64,000 nucleotides of DNA, from assembly GCA_041397725.1 (NCBI GenBank), contig JAWKVZ010000001.1:248001-312000 (forward strand). The letters are read 5' to 3'. Under the pieces are notes generated by a model. That model was not told the origin of the DNA, searched no databases, and worked only from the letters and a program-made list of their open reading frames with translations. Positions 25,036 through 34,422 of this stretch are shown here, piece by piece (the first letter of the stretch is position 1; each line of letters opens with the position of its first letter). The DNA is from JAGRKR01 sp041397725. GTDB lineage: Bacteria > Pseudomonadota > Alphaproteobacteria > Rhizobiales > Hyphomicrobiaceae. A program made the position numbers and the translations under genes.

Positions 25036-26727
25036 TCAAATACGGGTCAGCAGCACCTTGCAGATGGGTTTCTTGCCCCAGACCTCGGCGACCGCTGCCC
25101 GCGCAGCGCGGCGAACGGCCTCCGTCACCAGGCCTGCATCGCGGCGGCGCTCGCGCTTGATGCCCTTGAGCGTGCCCTCGACGACATCCAGCACGCGATC
25201 CTCGAGCATCTCGCCGTCCGCCAGCTCGTTCGGAACGCCGTCGAACGCCACCTCCGGCTCCGCCAGCACCTCGCCCTGCCGCGACAGCACCAGAGACACC
25301 ACGACGATGCCGACGAGCGCCAAGCGGCGGCGCTCCCTGACCGGCCCCTCGCCCGAGGGAACGATCAGCCGGCCATCGCGGAAGAGCCGTCCCGACGGCG
25401 CCTCGTCGATGCGCTCCGGCGTACCGGGCGCCAGCCGGATCATCTCGCCGTTGTACACGACCTCGACATGCGGCACGCCGGCCGCTCGCGCCAACTCGGC
25501 ATGTGCAGCGAGGTGGCGGGCTTCCCCGTGCATCGGGATCGCCACGCGCGGCCGGCACCACGCGTACATGCGCTTGAGCTCCTCGCGGCGCGGATGGCCC
25601 GTCACGTGCACGAGCCCGTCGGTGTCCGTCAGCACGCGGCAGCCGCGCCGCGTCAGCAGGTTCTGGATCCTGCCGACCGACTTTTCATTGCCGGGGATCG
25701 TGCGCGACGAGAAGATCACGAGATCATCCTTGCCGAGGGCGATATCGGGGTGCGTCCCCTCGGCGATGCGGGCCATGGCCGCGCGGGACTCACCTTGGCT
25801 GCCGGTGCACAGCGCCACCACCTCGTGGGCCGCCTGATATTCGAACTCGCGCTGGTCGAGCACCTCGAGCGAACGCGGCAGATACCCCGTCTCCTTGGCC
25901 ACCTCGATGATGCGATGCATGGCACGTCCGGCGATGACGAGCCGGCGCCCAGCGGCCCGCGCAGCCTCCGCCACCGCCAGCACGCGGCCGACATTCGAGG
26001 CGAACGTGGTGATGGCCACGCGCCGCGGCGCCTCGCGCACCAGTTTCGCCAGTGTGCTCGCAACCTCCCGCTCGGACGGCGAGATGCCCTCCCGCATGGC
26101 GTTGGTCGAATCGCACACGAGAACGTCGATGCCCGCCCGCCCGAGCGCATCGAGGCGGGCGGAATCCGTCGGCGGCCCCGTGACGGGCGTCGCATCGATC
26201 TTCCAGTCGCCGGTGTGCAGCACCATGCCATGCGGGGTACGGATCGCCAGCGCATTCGGCTCGGGGATGGAATGCGCCATCGTCACCAGCTCGATCTCGA
26301 ACGGGCCGAGCGTCACACGCCCGCCGATCGGCAGCTTGTGGATCGGTATCGGAAGCCGCACACCGTTCTCGGCCATCTTGGCCTTGAGCAGGCCCACGGT
26401 GAACGGCGTGGCGTAGACCGGCACCTTCAGACGCGGCCACAGATCGAGCACCGCGCCGAAATGGTCCTCATGGGCATGCGTCAGCACGATGCCGAGCAGG
26501 TTCTGGCGCTCCTCCTCGATGAAGCGCAGGTCCGGCAGGATCACGTCGACGCCGGGATCGAACTCACCTTCGGGAAAGGTGATGCCGAGGTCCACCATCA
26601 GCCATTGCCGCCGCTGCTCCGGACCGCAGCCGTAGAGGTAGACGTTCATGCCGATCTCACCGGCGCCCCCGAGCGGCAGGTAAACCAGCTCGTCGGCGTC
26701 GTGCCGTGCCTTAGTCCGTTCCGCCAC
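25036..26727 (-). CDS. rnj: Ribonuclease J
   Basis: Metallo-beta-lactamase/beta-CASP exo- and endoribonuclease of mRNA and rRNA maturation. The 563-residue product has the zinc motif THAHEDH (residues 83-89), HTGDWKID, the beta-CASP region (CDSTNAMREG, FSSRTIPGNE) and HVTGHPRREEL. The C-terminal domain is short. The start is GTG 26727. It follows birA after 37 bp. Confidence 0.95.
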   Translation of the reverse strand: MAERTKARHDADELVYLPLGGAGEIGMNVYLYGCGPEQRRQWLMVDLGITFPEGEFDPGVDVILPDLRFIEEERQNLLGIVLTHAHEDHFGAVLDLWPRLKVPVYATPFTVGLLKAKMAENGVRLPIPIHKLPIGGRVTLGPFEIELVTMAHSIPEPNALAIRTPHGMVLHTGDWKIDATPVTGPPTDSARLDALGRAGIDVLVCDSTNAMREGISPSEREVASTLAKLVREAPRRVAITTFASNVGRVLAVAEAARAAGRRLVIAGRAMHRIIEVAKETGYLPRSLEVLDQREFEYQAAHEVVALCTGSQGESRAAMARIAEGTHPDIALGKDDLVIFSSRTIPGNEKSVGRIQNLLTRRGCRVLTDTDGLVHVTGHPRREELKRMYAWCRPRVAIPMHGEARHLAAHAELARAAGVPHVEVVYNGEMIRLAPGTPERIDEAPSGRLFRDGRLIVPSGEGPVRERRRLALVGIVVVSLVLSRQGEVLAEPEVAFDGVPNELADGEMLEDRVLDVVEGTLKGIKRERRRDAGLVTEAVRRAARAAVAEVWGKKPICKVLLTRI

Positions 26728-26764
26728 CTAACACCTCATCACCGTCATTGCGCGCCGCCGTGCT

Positions 26765-27556
26765 TCAGGTGGCGGGGTCCGCGCCCATCCCGAGCGACAC
26801 ATCGCCGTACGTCACCCGCCGCGGCTCTCCCCGCCCCTCATCCAGCAATAGGCTGCCGTCCTCCGCCAACCCGGCGAAGCGGCCGCTCAACCGCGTCTCC
26901 CCGGCATTGACGGAGAGCGCCACGCCACGCGCCATGCCCCTCTCGAGCCACGCCTGCCGGACCGTTGCAAAGCCCTGTCCGAGCCGCCAGTGGCCGCGCC
27001 ACTCCTGGAGCCGCCGGGCAATCAAGGTGAGCATAGTCTCCGCCGACGCGGCGATGCCATGCTCCTTTAGAGAGGTGGCGCCCCCCGCGGCAAGCTCCGG
27101 CCGGCCCACGACATTGAGGCCGATCCCGACGACCGCCGCGAAACCGCGCCCCCCCGGCTCCGCCATGCTCTCGACGAGAATGCCGCCGAGCTTGGCGTTC
27201 GCGACGAGGATGTCATTCGGCCATTTGAGTTGCAGCTCGGCCAGGTCCCGTCCCGCGCTGACATCGCGAACCGCATCGATGACGGCCACGCCCGCCAGCA
27301 GGGGAATCTGCGGCGCGACCATGAGCGGCGCCGGCACGCGAAAGAGATGGCTCGCAAAGAGATTGCCGGCCACGGACTGCCAGATCCGTCCGCTGCGCCC
27401 CTTGCCCGCGCTCTGTCGCCCCGCGCGGACCCACAGCTCGCCGGCATCGCCTTGCGCCGCCAGCGCCATCGCAACCTCGTTTGTCGAGGTCACCTCGTCA
27501 TGAACGAGGAGCCGCACACCCCCGGGCCATGTCGCGCCCGGCAGACGATCGCTCAC
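26765..27556 (-). CDS. birA: Biotin--[acetyl-CoA-carboxylase] ligase (monofunctional)
   Basis: Attaches biotin to carboxylase carrier domains. The product of about 263 residues has GRQSAGKGRSGR (biotinyl-AMP loop), KWPNDILV and GIGLNV, with the C-terminal SH3-like domain. It lacks the N-terminal DNA-binding domain of E. coli BirA, so it should not be a repressor. The start is either TTG 27562 (overlapping the nuoN stop by 4 bp) or GTG 27556; I prefer GTG. It is the first non-nuo gene after nuoN and probably cotranscribed. Confidence 0.93.
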   Translation of the reverse strand: MSDRLPGATWPGGVRLLVHDEVTSTNEVAMALAAQGDAGELWVRAGRQSAGKGRSGRIWQSVAGNLFASHLFRVPAPLMVAPQIPLLAGVAVIDAVRDVSAGRDLAELQLKWPNDILVANAKLGGILVESMAEPGGRGFAAVVGIGLNVVGRPELAAGGATSLKEHGIAASAETMLTLIARRLQEWRGHWRLGQGFATVRQAWLERGMARGVALSVNAGETRLSGRFAGLAEDGSLLLDEGRGEPRRVTYGDVSLGMGADPAT

Positions 27557-27558
27557 AC

Positions 27559-28998
27559 TCAAAGCAGCGACCTGGCGGCACTGGTGGCGGCCGACAGCAA
27601 TGGCGAGACGATCAGCGCGAACAGCAACACGAAGGCCCCGGTCACGCCGACCACCATCGAGACCTTCGCCGGCACCGGCTCGAAGGGCTCCTTCGGCTCG
27701 TCGAAGAACATGATCTTGATGATGCGCAGGTAATAGTAGGCGCCGACGACGCTGGTGAGCACGCCGAGCACAGCCAGCGGATAGAAGCCGACCTTCACGG
27801 CCGCGATGAAGATATAGAACTTGGCGAAAAAGCCGGCGAGCGGCGGAATGCCGGCGAGCGAGAACATGAGCATGGCCAGCATGAAGGCGAGGGGCAGGTT
27901 GGTGCGCGAGAGGCCGGCGAGCTCGTCGATCTCCTCGACCATGCCATCATTGCGTCGCATCGCCAGGATGCAGGCGAAGGCGCCGAGGCTCATCACGACG
28001 TAGACGGCGAGATAGAGCAGCACGCCCGTGACGCCCTCGCGGCTCGCCGTCGCCAGCCCGACCAGCGCATAGCCCATGTGTCCGATGGAGCTATAGGCCA
28101 TCAGGCGTTTGATGTTGGTCTGCCCGATAGCCGCGAAGGCGCCGAGCAGCATCGAGGCGACAGACAGGAAGAAGACGATCTGCTGCCACTGCGGTGCGAC
28201 GCTCGGGAAGGCCGTCATCACCACGCGCATGAACAGCGCCATGGCCGCCACCTTCGGAGCCACCGAGAAGAACGCGGCGACCGGTGTCGGCGCGCCCTCG
28301 TAGACGTCCGGCGTCCACATGTGGAACGGCACCGCCGAGATCTTGAAGGCGAGCCCGACGAGCAGGAACACGAGGCCGAACACGAGCCCGATGTTGTGGC
28401 CGCCCGTCTTGGCGGCGGCGGCGATGTCGACGAACGCCGTCGAGCCGGTGAAACCGTAGATCAGCGAGGCGCCGTAGAGCAGCATTCCCGACGACAGCGC
28501 GCCGAGCACGAAGTACTTGAGGCCCGCCTCGCTCGAGCGCAGCGAATCCCGGCGAATGGCCGCCAGCACGTAGAGCGCCAGGCTCTGCAGCTCCAGGCCG
28601 AGATAAAGCGCGATGAGATTGCCCGCCGAGACCATCATCATCATGCCGGCGACCGACAACAGGACGAGCACCGGATACTCGAATACGCCGCCGCGCGTCT
28701 GGCGGAAGTAGTCGAGCGACAGGACGAGCGCGCCGATCGTCGACAGCACGACCACCAGCTTCACGAACCGGCCGAAGCCGTCCACCACGAAGGCGCCGGA
28801 GAAGACCGACTGCGGGGCCCCGTGCTGGCGGATCAGCAGCACGGCAGCGACGCCGAGCACCGCCATCGCCAGCCACGTGATCGTCTCCGCCATGTCGCGC
28901 CGCGAAAAGACGCCGAGCATCAGCAGCGCCATGGCGCCCACGACGATCACCAGCTCGGGCGCCAGCGCGCTAAAGGGGAGGATGTGCGAGATCTGCAT
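27559..28998 (-). CDS. nuoN: NADH-quinone oxidoreductase subunit N
   Basis: Antiporter-like proton-pumping subunit of complex I in the inner membrane. 479 residues, about 14 membrane helices. It has the conserved GLELQSLALYVL segment (about 133-144) and KISAVPFHMWTPDVYEGAPT with the essential lysine. It is last in the nuo operon, 14 bp after nuoM, and its stop overlaps or abuts birA. Confidence 0.97.
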   Translation of the reverse strand: MQISHILPFSALAPELVIVVGAMALLMLGVFSRRDMAETITWLAMAVLGVAAVLLIRQHGAPQSVFSGAFVVDGFGRFVKLVVVLSTIGALVLSLDYFRQTRGGVFEYPVLVLLSVAGMMMMVSAGNLIALYLGLELQSLALYVLAAIRRDSLRSSEAGLKYFVLGALSSGMLLYGASLIYGFTGSTAFVDIAAAAKTGGHNIGLVFGLVFLLVGLAFKISAVPFHMWTPDVYEGAPTPVAAFFSVAPKVAAMALFMRVVMTAFPSVAPQWQQIVFFLSVASMLLGAFAAIGQTNIKRLMAYSSIGHMGYALVGLATASREGVTGVLLYLAVYVVMSLGAFACILAMRRNDGMVEEIDELAGLSRTNLPLAFMLAMLMFSLAGIPPLAGFFAKFYIFIAAVKVGFYPLAVLGVLTSVVGAYYYLRIIKIMFFDEPKEPFEPVPAKVSMVVGVTGAFVLLFALIVSPLLSAATSAARSLL

Positions 28999-29012
28999 CG
29001 CTGACCTTCATT

Positions 29013-30548
29013 TCACCGCATGCCAACGCGCGAGCCGGCGCTGACCGCCATCTCGAAATTGGTCACGAGCTTCTTCACAGATGTTGCGGTCACGTCGAGG
29101 ATCGGCGCGGGGTAGAACCCGAGCAGCACCACCAGGATCACCAGCGGCGCTAGAACGGCGATTTCCCGCGGCGTCACGTCGGTGATGCTGCGCAGCGCCG
29201 CCTTCTCGATCTTGCCGTAGATGACCCGCCGATAAAGCCAGAGTGCGTAGGCGGCCGACAGCACCACGCCCGTCGTCGCCAGGAATGCCGCCCAGGTGTT
29301 CGCCCGGAAGGCGCCGACCAGCGTCAGGAACTCGCCGACGAAACCGCTGGTGCCGGGCAGGCCGACATTCGCCATGGTGAAGACCATGAAGCAGAAGGCG
29401 TAGATCGGCATCCGGTGCACGAGCCCGCCGTAGGCTGCGATCTCGCGCGTATGGAGGCGGTCGTAGAGCACGCCGACGCACAGGAACAGCGCACCCGACA
29501 CCAGGCCGTGCGAGAGCATCTGGAAGATGCCGCCCTCGACGCCCTGGACCTTGAACGAGAAGATGCCGAGCGTCACGAAGCCCATGTGTGCGACCGACGA
29601 ATAGGCGATGAGCTTCTTGATGTCCTCCTGCGCCAGGGCGACGAGCGAGGTGTAGATGATCGCCACCACCGACAGCGCGAACACGAAGGGCGCCAGATCG
29701 GCCGATGCGAGCGGGAACATCGGCAGCGAGAAGCGCAGGAATCCGTAGCCGCCCATCTTCAGCAGGATGCCGGCCAGGATCACCGAGCCGGCCGTCGGCG
29801 CCTCCACGTGCGCGTCCGGCAGCCAGGTGTGCACCGGCCACATCGGCAGTTTCACAGCGAACGACGCAAAGAAGGCCAGCCAGAGCAGAGTCTGCATACC
29901 GCGCCCGATCTCGATGCCCAATACGGTCAAGGGCGTCGCCGGGAACTTGTAGGCCAGGAGCTGCACGATGTCGGTGGTGCCCGCCTGCCAGTACATCGCC
30001 ATCATGGCGATCAGCATCAGCACGCTGCCGAGCAGCGTGTAGAGGAAGAACTTGAAGCTGGCGTACACGCGCCGGGCGCCACCCCACACGCCGATGATGA
30101 GGAACATCGGAATGAGGCCCGCCTCGAAGAAGAGGTAGAAGAGCACGAGATCGAGCGCGCAGAACACGCCGATCATCAGCGTCTCCAGCACCAGGAAGGC
30201 GATCATGTACTCCTTGACGCGCTCGGTCACCGACGTCCAGCTCGCCAGGATGCAGAGCGGCATCAGGAACGTCGTCAGGATGACGAACAGCATGGAGATG
30301 CCATCGACCCCCATCTTGTACCTGATGGTGCCGCCGATCCAGGCCCGATCCTCCACGAACTGGAAGTCGGGGCTCTTCTTGTCGAAGGCGTACCAGATCA
30401 GCAGCGAGACGCCGAAGGTCAGCAACGTCGTCCAGAGCGCAGCGAACCGCGCATTGCCCTCCGCCTCGCGCGGCAGGAAGCAGATGAAGGCCACACCGAC
30501 CAGCGGCAGGAAGGTGACGACCGAGAGAATGGGCCAGTCGAAGCTCAT
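29013..30548 (-). CDS. nuoM: NADH-quinone oxidoreductase subunit M
   Basis: Antiporter-like proton-pumping subunit of complex I. 511 residues and about 14 membrane helices, with KLPMWPVHTWLPDAHVEAPT and GSVILAGILLKMGGYG, the NuoM/Mrp signature. Its ATG overlaps the nuoL stop by 4 bp. Confidence 0.97.
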   Translation of the reverse strand: MSFDWPILSVVTFLPLVGVAFICFLPREAEGNARFAALWTTLLTFGVSLLIWYAFDKKSPDFQFVEDRAWIGGTIRYKMGVDGISMLFVILTTFLMPLCILASWTSVTERVKEYMIAFLVLETLMIGVFCALDLVLFYLFFEAGLIPMFLIIGVWGGARRVYASFKFFLYTLLGSVLMLIAMMAMYWQAGTTDIVQLLAYKFPATPLTVLGIEIGRGMQTLLWLAFFASFAVKLPMWPVHTWLPDAHVEAPTAGSVILAGILLKMGGYGFLRFSLPMFPLASADLAPFVFALSVVAIIYTSLVALAQEDIKKLIAYSSVAHMGFVTLGIFSFKVQGVEGGIFQMLSHGLVSGALFLCVGVLYDRLHTREIAAYGGLVHRMPIYAFCFMVFTMANVGLPGTSGFVGEFLTLVGAFRANTWAAFLATTGVVLSAAYALWLYRRVIYGKIEKAALRSITDVTPREIAVLAPLVILVVLLGFYPAPILDVTATSVKKLVTNFEMAVSAGSRVGMR

Positions 30549-32500
30549 TTCGGCGCTCCACCTGCGAACATGAAGTAGGTGATGATGACGGCGAGCCCGA
30601 TCAGCATGGCGAAGGCGTAGTGATAGACATAGCCGCTCTGAAGCTTGACCACCCGCCCGGTCACATCGAGCACACGGGCCGCGATGCCGTTGGGGCCGAG
30701 GCCGTCGATGATGCGCCCGTCACCCACCTTCCAGAGCACGCGACCGAGCCAGCGGGCGGGCTTCACGAAGATGGCGTTGTAGAGCTCGTCGAAGTACCAC
30801 TTGTTCAGGAGGAACAGGTAGATCGGCCGGAACGTCTTGGCGGTCGCGCCCGGCAGCCACGGCGCCACCATGTAGAAGAGGTAGGCGAGCGCCAGTCCGC
30901 CGGCCATAGCCGCAAACGGCATGACGCCGACCCAGCTCGGCACGTGGTGCATGGCCTCGATGATGTGGTTGCTCTCGCCCTCGAAAATCGCCTTGTCCCA
31001 GAATCCCTTGTAGCCCTCGCCGATGAACCGGTACTTGAAGGCGAAGCCCGCCACGATCGCGCCGAGCGCCAGCACACCGAGCGGCACGAGCATGATCAGC
31101 GGGCTTTCGTGCGCGTGCTTGTAAGCCTCGGGCTCGGCGCGCGTCTTGCCGTGGAAGGTCATGAACATCAGCCGCCAGGAATAGAACGACGTCAGGAAGG
31201 CCGCGACGACGAGCAGCCAGAAGGCAGTGCGCGCCACGGGATTGGTCGCCGCATACGTCGCTTCGATGATCGCATCCTTGGAGTGGAAGCCGGCGAAACC
31301 GATGACGTAGGGGATGCCGACTCCGGTCAGGGCCAGCGTTCCGACCAGCATCATGAGCCATGTCGCCCGGAGCTTGCCGGCGAGGCCGCCCATGTTGCGC
31401 ATGTCCTGCTCGTGATGCATGGCGTGGATCACGGAGCCTGCGCCGAGGAACAGCAGGGCCTTGAAGAAGGCATGCGTGAAAAGATGGAATATGCCGGCCG
31501 CATAAGCCCCGACGCCGCACGCCGCGAACATGTAGCCGAGCTGCGAGCACGTCGAATAGGCGATGACGCGTTTGATGTCGTTCTGCACGAGCCCGACGGT
31601 GGCAGCAAAGAACGCCGTGGCGGCGCCGACGGCCGTGATGACGGTCAGCGCCGTCTGCGACTGCTCGAACATCGGCGACAGTCGGGCGACCATGAAGACG
31701 CCGGCCGTCACCATCGTCGCGGCATGGATCAGCGCAGAAACGGGCGTCGGCCCCTCCATGGCATCCGGCAGCCACGTGTGCAGCAGAAGCTGCGCCGACT
31801 TGCCCATGGCGCCCATGAAGAGCAGCAGGCAGATGACGGTCATCACGTCCAGCTCCCAGGACAGGAACTGCATCGTCTTGCCGGCCTGCGCCTTGGCCGC
31901 CAGGAAGACCGTGTCGAAATCGATCGAGCCGAACACTGCGAAGATCGCGAAGATGCCGAGTGCGAAGCCGAAATCACCGACCCGGTTGACGACGAACGCC
32001 TTGATGGCGGCCGCGTTCGCTTCGGGCTTGTCGTACCAGAAGCCGATCAGCAGGTAGGACGCGAGGCCGACACCCTCCCAGCCGAAGAACAGCTGGAGGA
32101 AATTGTTGGCCGTCACCAGCGAGAGCATGGCGAATGTGAACAGCGACAGGTAGGCGAAGAAGCGCGGGCGATGCGGATCCTCGTGCATGTAGCCGATCGA
32201 GTAGAAGTGCACGAGCGCCGACACGGTGTTGACCACCACCAGCATGACCGCCGTGAGCGTATCGATGCGGATCGACCAGATCACGTCCAGCTCGCCCGAC
32301 GTCACCCAGCGCAGGATCGGCTCGCGCGCCGTCTCACCGACGTAGCCGACCCGCCAGAGCGCGATCCACGACAGCACCGCGGCGATGCCGACGAGCGAGC
32401 TCGTGACGATCTCCGTCGGACGCGGACCCATGAGCCGCCCGAAAAAGCCGCCGAGCAGCGCGCCGAGCAACGGCAGGAACAGGATCGCCTGGTAAAGCAT
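30545..32500 (-). CDS. nuoL: NADH-quinone oxidoreductase subunit L
   Basis: Largest antiporter-like subunit of complex I, distal in the membrane arm. 651 residues, about 16 helices plus the long lateral helix near the C-terminus. Motifs are FFGWEGVGLASYLLIGFW, LLHTWLPDAMEGPTPVSALI and AATMVTAGVFM. Length is normal. It overlaps nuoM by 4 bp and follows nuoK by 13 bp. Confidence 0.97.
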   Translation of the reverse strand: MLYQAILFLPLLGALLGGFFGRLMGPRPTEIVTSSLVGIAAVLSWIALWRVGYVGETAREPILRWVTSGELDVIWSIRIDTLTAVMLVVVNTVSALVHFYSIGYMHEDPHRPRFFAYLSLFTFAMLSLVTANNFLQLFFGWEGVGLASYLLIGFWYDKPEANAAAIKAFVVNRVGDFGFALGIFAIFAVFGSIDFDTVFLAAKAQAGKTMQFLSWELDVMTVICLLLFMGAMGKSAQLLLHTWLPDAMEGPTPVSALIHAATMVTAGVFMVARLSPMFEQSQTALTVITAVGAATAFFAATVGLVQNDIKRVIAYSTCSQLGYMFAACGVGAYAAGIFHLFTHAFFKALLFLGAGSVIHAMHHEQDMRNMGGLAGKLRATWLMMLVGTLALTGVGIPYVIGFAGFHSKDAIIEATYAATNPVARTAFWLLVVAAFLTSFYSWRLMFMTFHGKTRAEPEAYKHAHESPLIMLVPLGVLALGAIVAGFAFKYRFIGEGYKGFWDKAIFEGESNHIIEAMHHVPSWVGVMPFAAMAGGLALAYLFYMVAPWLPGATAKTFRPIYLFLLNKWYFDELYNAIFVKPARWLGRVLWKVGDGRIIDGLGPNGIAARVLDVTGRVVKLQSGYVYHYAFAMLIGLAVIITYFMFAGGAPK

Positions 32501-32513
32501 GTCAGATCCGCCC

Positions 32514-32831
32514 TCAGCCCTTCATCATGTTGATGTCTTCGACGGCGATGGAGCCGCGGTTGCGGTAGTAGACGACGACGATGGCGAGGCCGATCGCCGC
32601 CTCCGCCGCCGCGACGGTAAGCACGAAGAGCGCGAACACCTGTCCGACGAGATCATTGAGGAAGGCGGAGAACGCCACGAGATTGATGTTGACGGCCAGC
32701 AGCATGAGCTCGACCGACATCAGGATGACGATCACGTTCTTCCGGTTGAGGAAGATGCCGAAGATGCCAATCGTGAACAGCAGCGCCGCGACCGTCAGGT
32801 AGTGACCGAGGCCAATCGTCAATAGATCCAC
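32514..32831 (-). CDS. nuoK: NADH-quinone oxidoreductase subunit K
   Basis: Small membrane subunit of the proton path of complex I. 105 residues, three helices, with the conserved membrane glutamates in SVELMLLAVN and AAAEAAIGLA. The start is GTG 32831, which gives the family's normal length. It lies between nuoJ and nuoL. Confidence 0.96.
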   Translation of the reverse strand: MDLLTIGLGHYLTVAALLFTIGIFGIFLNRKNVIVILMSVELMLLAVNINLVAFSAFLNDLVGQVFALFVLTVAAAEAAIGLAIVVVYYRNRGSIAVEDINMMKG

Positions 32832-32869
32832 GGGGCAAGCCCTCCCGACCGTCTCATCGTCTCAGGTCC

Positions 32870-33511
32870 TCAGTTGCGCGGCTCGTTGCTCGGCATCACG
32901 GCGCCGCCGGGGGCCACCTTGACCAGCTCCATGCTGTCTTCCGGACGGCGCGCCACTTGTGCGGCGATCGACTGGCGCTTGACGCCCGCCTTGTGCCGGA
33001 GCGTCAGCACGATGGCGCCGATCATGGCCACGAGCAGGATGAGGCCCGCCGCCTGGAAGAAGTAGATGTAGTCGGTGTAGATGATCCGCCCGAGCGCGCG
33101 GGTATTGGAGATGCCCGCCCCGGCCGGGGGTATCGACGACTTCACGGTTGCGACGATCGCCGGCTTGAAGACCCAGGCGCCGACCACCATCACGAGCTCC
33201 GCCGCGAGCACGAGGCCGACGAGCGCACCGAGCGGCGCGTTGCGAATGAAGCCGGCCCGCAGCGCCGCGAAATCCACGTCCAGCATCATGACCACGAACA
33301 GGAAGAGCACGGCCACCGCGCCGACGTAGACGACGATCAGCAGCATCGCCAGGAATTCCGCGCCCAGCAGCACGAACAGCCCCGCGGCGTTGAAAAAGGT
33401 CAGGATCAGGAACAACACCGCATGCACGGGATTGCGCGCGAGGACCACAATGATGCCGGAGGCCACGGCCAACCCGGCGAACAGGTAGAAGAAAGCCGCC
33501 GTCAAGACCAT
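32870..33511 (-). CDS. nuoJ: NADH-quinone oxidoreductase subunit J
   Basis: Membrane subunit of complex I at the quinone-site junction. 213 residues, five helices, with the NPVHAVLFLILTFFNAAGLF and VYVGAVAVLFLFVVMMLD blocks, the latter including the pi-bulge helix 3. The start ATG 33511 (MVLTAAFFYLFAG) is preceded by AGGA at 4-bp spacing; an ATG 13 codons upstream adds a non-conserved extension. There is a 195-bp spacer from nuoI. Confidence 0.95.
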   Translation of the reverse strand: MVLTAAFFYLFAGLAVASGIIVVLARNPVHAVLFLILTFFNAAGLFVLLGAEFLAMLLIVVYVGAVAVLFLFVVMMLDVDFAALRAGFIRNAPLGALVGLVLAAELVMVVGAWVFKPAIVATVKSSIPPAGAGISNTRALGRIIYTDYIYFFQAAGLILLVAMIGAIVLTLRHKAGVKRQSIAAQVARRPEDSMELVKVAPGGAVMPSNEPRN

Positions 33512-33706
33512 TTCGTCCTGCCACCCCGTGTCATCGGCCGCTCCGGCCATCCCTTACGTCCGCCCAGGCGGTCCGGACGGGCCGGTCTGAGCGGGCGCTT
33601 GCATCGGTCCGCCGCCTCGCCCGCCGCCCCATCGGGGCCGGCGCTGGCTCGGGCCGCGTACCCTTCGTTCCGTGCCGGCGGCTTGCGCCCCGGCGACACC
33701 GGCCTC

Positions 33707-34195
33707 TCAGCGATACTTCGCGTCGAGCGCCATGTTCTTCGCGATCTGCCGCTCCCAGCGATCGCCGTTGGCGAGGAGGCGAGCCTTGTCGTAGTACAGC
33801 TCCTCACGCGTTTCCGTCGCGAACTCGAAATTCGGCCCCTCGACGATGGCGTCGACCGGGCAGGCCTCCTGACAGAGCCCGCAGTAGATGCACTTGACCA
33901 TGTCGATGTCGTAGCGGGTCGTGCGTCGCGTGCCGTCGTTGCGCCGCGGCCCGGCCTCGATGGTGATCGCCTGCGCCGGACAGATCGCCTCGCACAGCTT
34001 GCAGGCGATGCAGCGCTCCTCGCCGTTCGGATAGCGCCTCAACGCATGCTCGCCGCGAAAGCGCGGGCTGAGCGGTCCCTTCTCGAAGGGGTAGTTGAGG
34101 GTCGCCTTCGGCTTGAACATGTAGCGCATCGACAGGAAGAACGCCGAGACGAACTCCTTCAGGAAGAGCGACTTGACGGCCTGGGCGACGCTCAT
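33707..34195 (-). CDS. nuoI: NADH-quinone oxidoreductase subunit I
   Basis: Peripheral-arm subunit carrying two [4Fe-4S] clusters (N6a, N6b). 162 residues, with CIACKLCEAICPAQA and CIYCGLCQEACPVDA and an N-terminal amphipathic helix contacting the membrane. ATG 34195 (MSVAQAVKSLFLKEF) is chosen by family length. It follows the 69-residue membrane protein by 17 bp. Confidence 0.97.
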   Translation of the reverse strand: MSVAQAVKSLFLKEFVSAFFLSMRYMFKPKATLNYPFEKGPLSPRFRGEHALRRYPNGEERCIACKLCEAICPAQAITIEAGPRRNDGTRRTTRYDIDMVKCIYCGLCQEACPVDAIVEGPNFEFATETREELYYDKARLLANGDRWERQIAKNMALDAKYR

Positions 34196-34212
34196 CGGTT
34201 CACCTGCTGCTC

Positions 34213-34422
34213 TCAAAGGCCCGCCGCCTGCACGGCGACGTAGACGACGATGGGAATAATGATCAGGTCGACATAGGCGACCATCCGCAGCAGCCCGGCG
34301 ATCCGCCGCCCCTGCTCGGTCGGGTTGGTCTTCTCGACATTCGCCGCGATCTTGCCGATCACGAACAGCATGACCACCGCGGCCACGACGGAAAGCAGTG
34401 CCAGCTTCAGCGCCAAGCTCAC
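34213..34422 (-). CDS. Small two-helix membrane protein inside the nuo operon
   Basis: Unrecognised 69-residue protein. Its GTG start (34422) overlaps the nuoH stop as GTGA and it ends 17 bp before nuoI, so it is almost certainly translated with its neighbours. Two hydrophobic segments (about 3-24 and 45-66) flank a short basic/polar loop, KIAANVEKTNPTEQGRRIAG. No cysteine or cofactor motif is visible. Extra ORFs in nuo operons are known in other alphaproteobacteria such as Paracoccus. A small accessory or assembly factor for the membrane arm is possible, by inference from position only. Confidence 0.75.
   Translation of the reverse strand: MSLALKLALLSVVAAVVMLFVIGKIAANVEKTNPTEQGRRIAGLLRMVAYVDLIIIPIVVYVAVQAAGL

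Noticed and set aside
30620..32533. 637-codon + strand open frame opposite nuoL
   Set aside because: Its charged, repetitive composition is the mirror of hydrophobic nuoL codons. The nuoL frame is complete and conserved.
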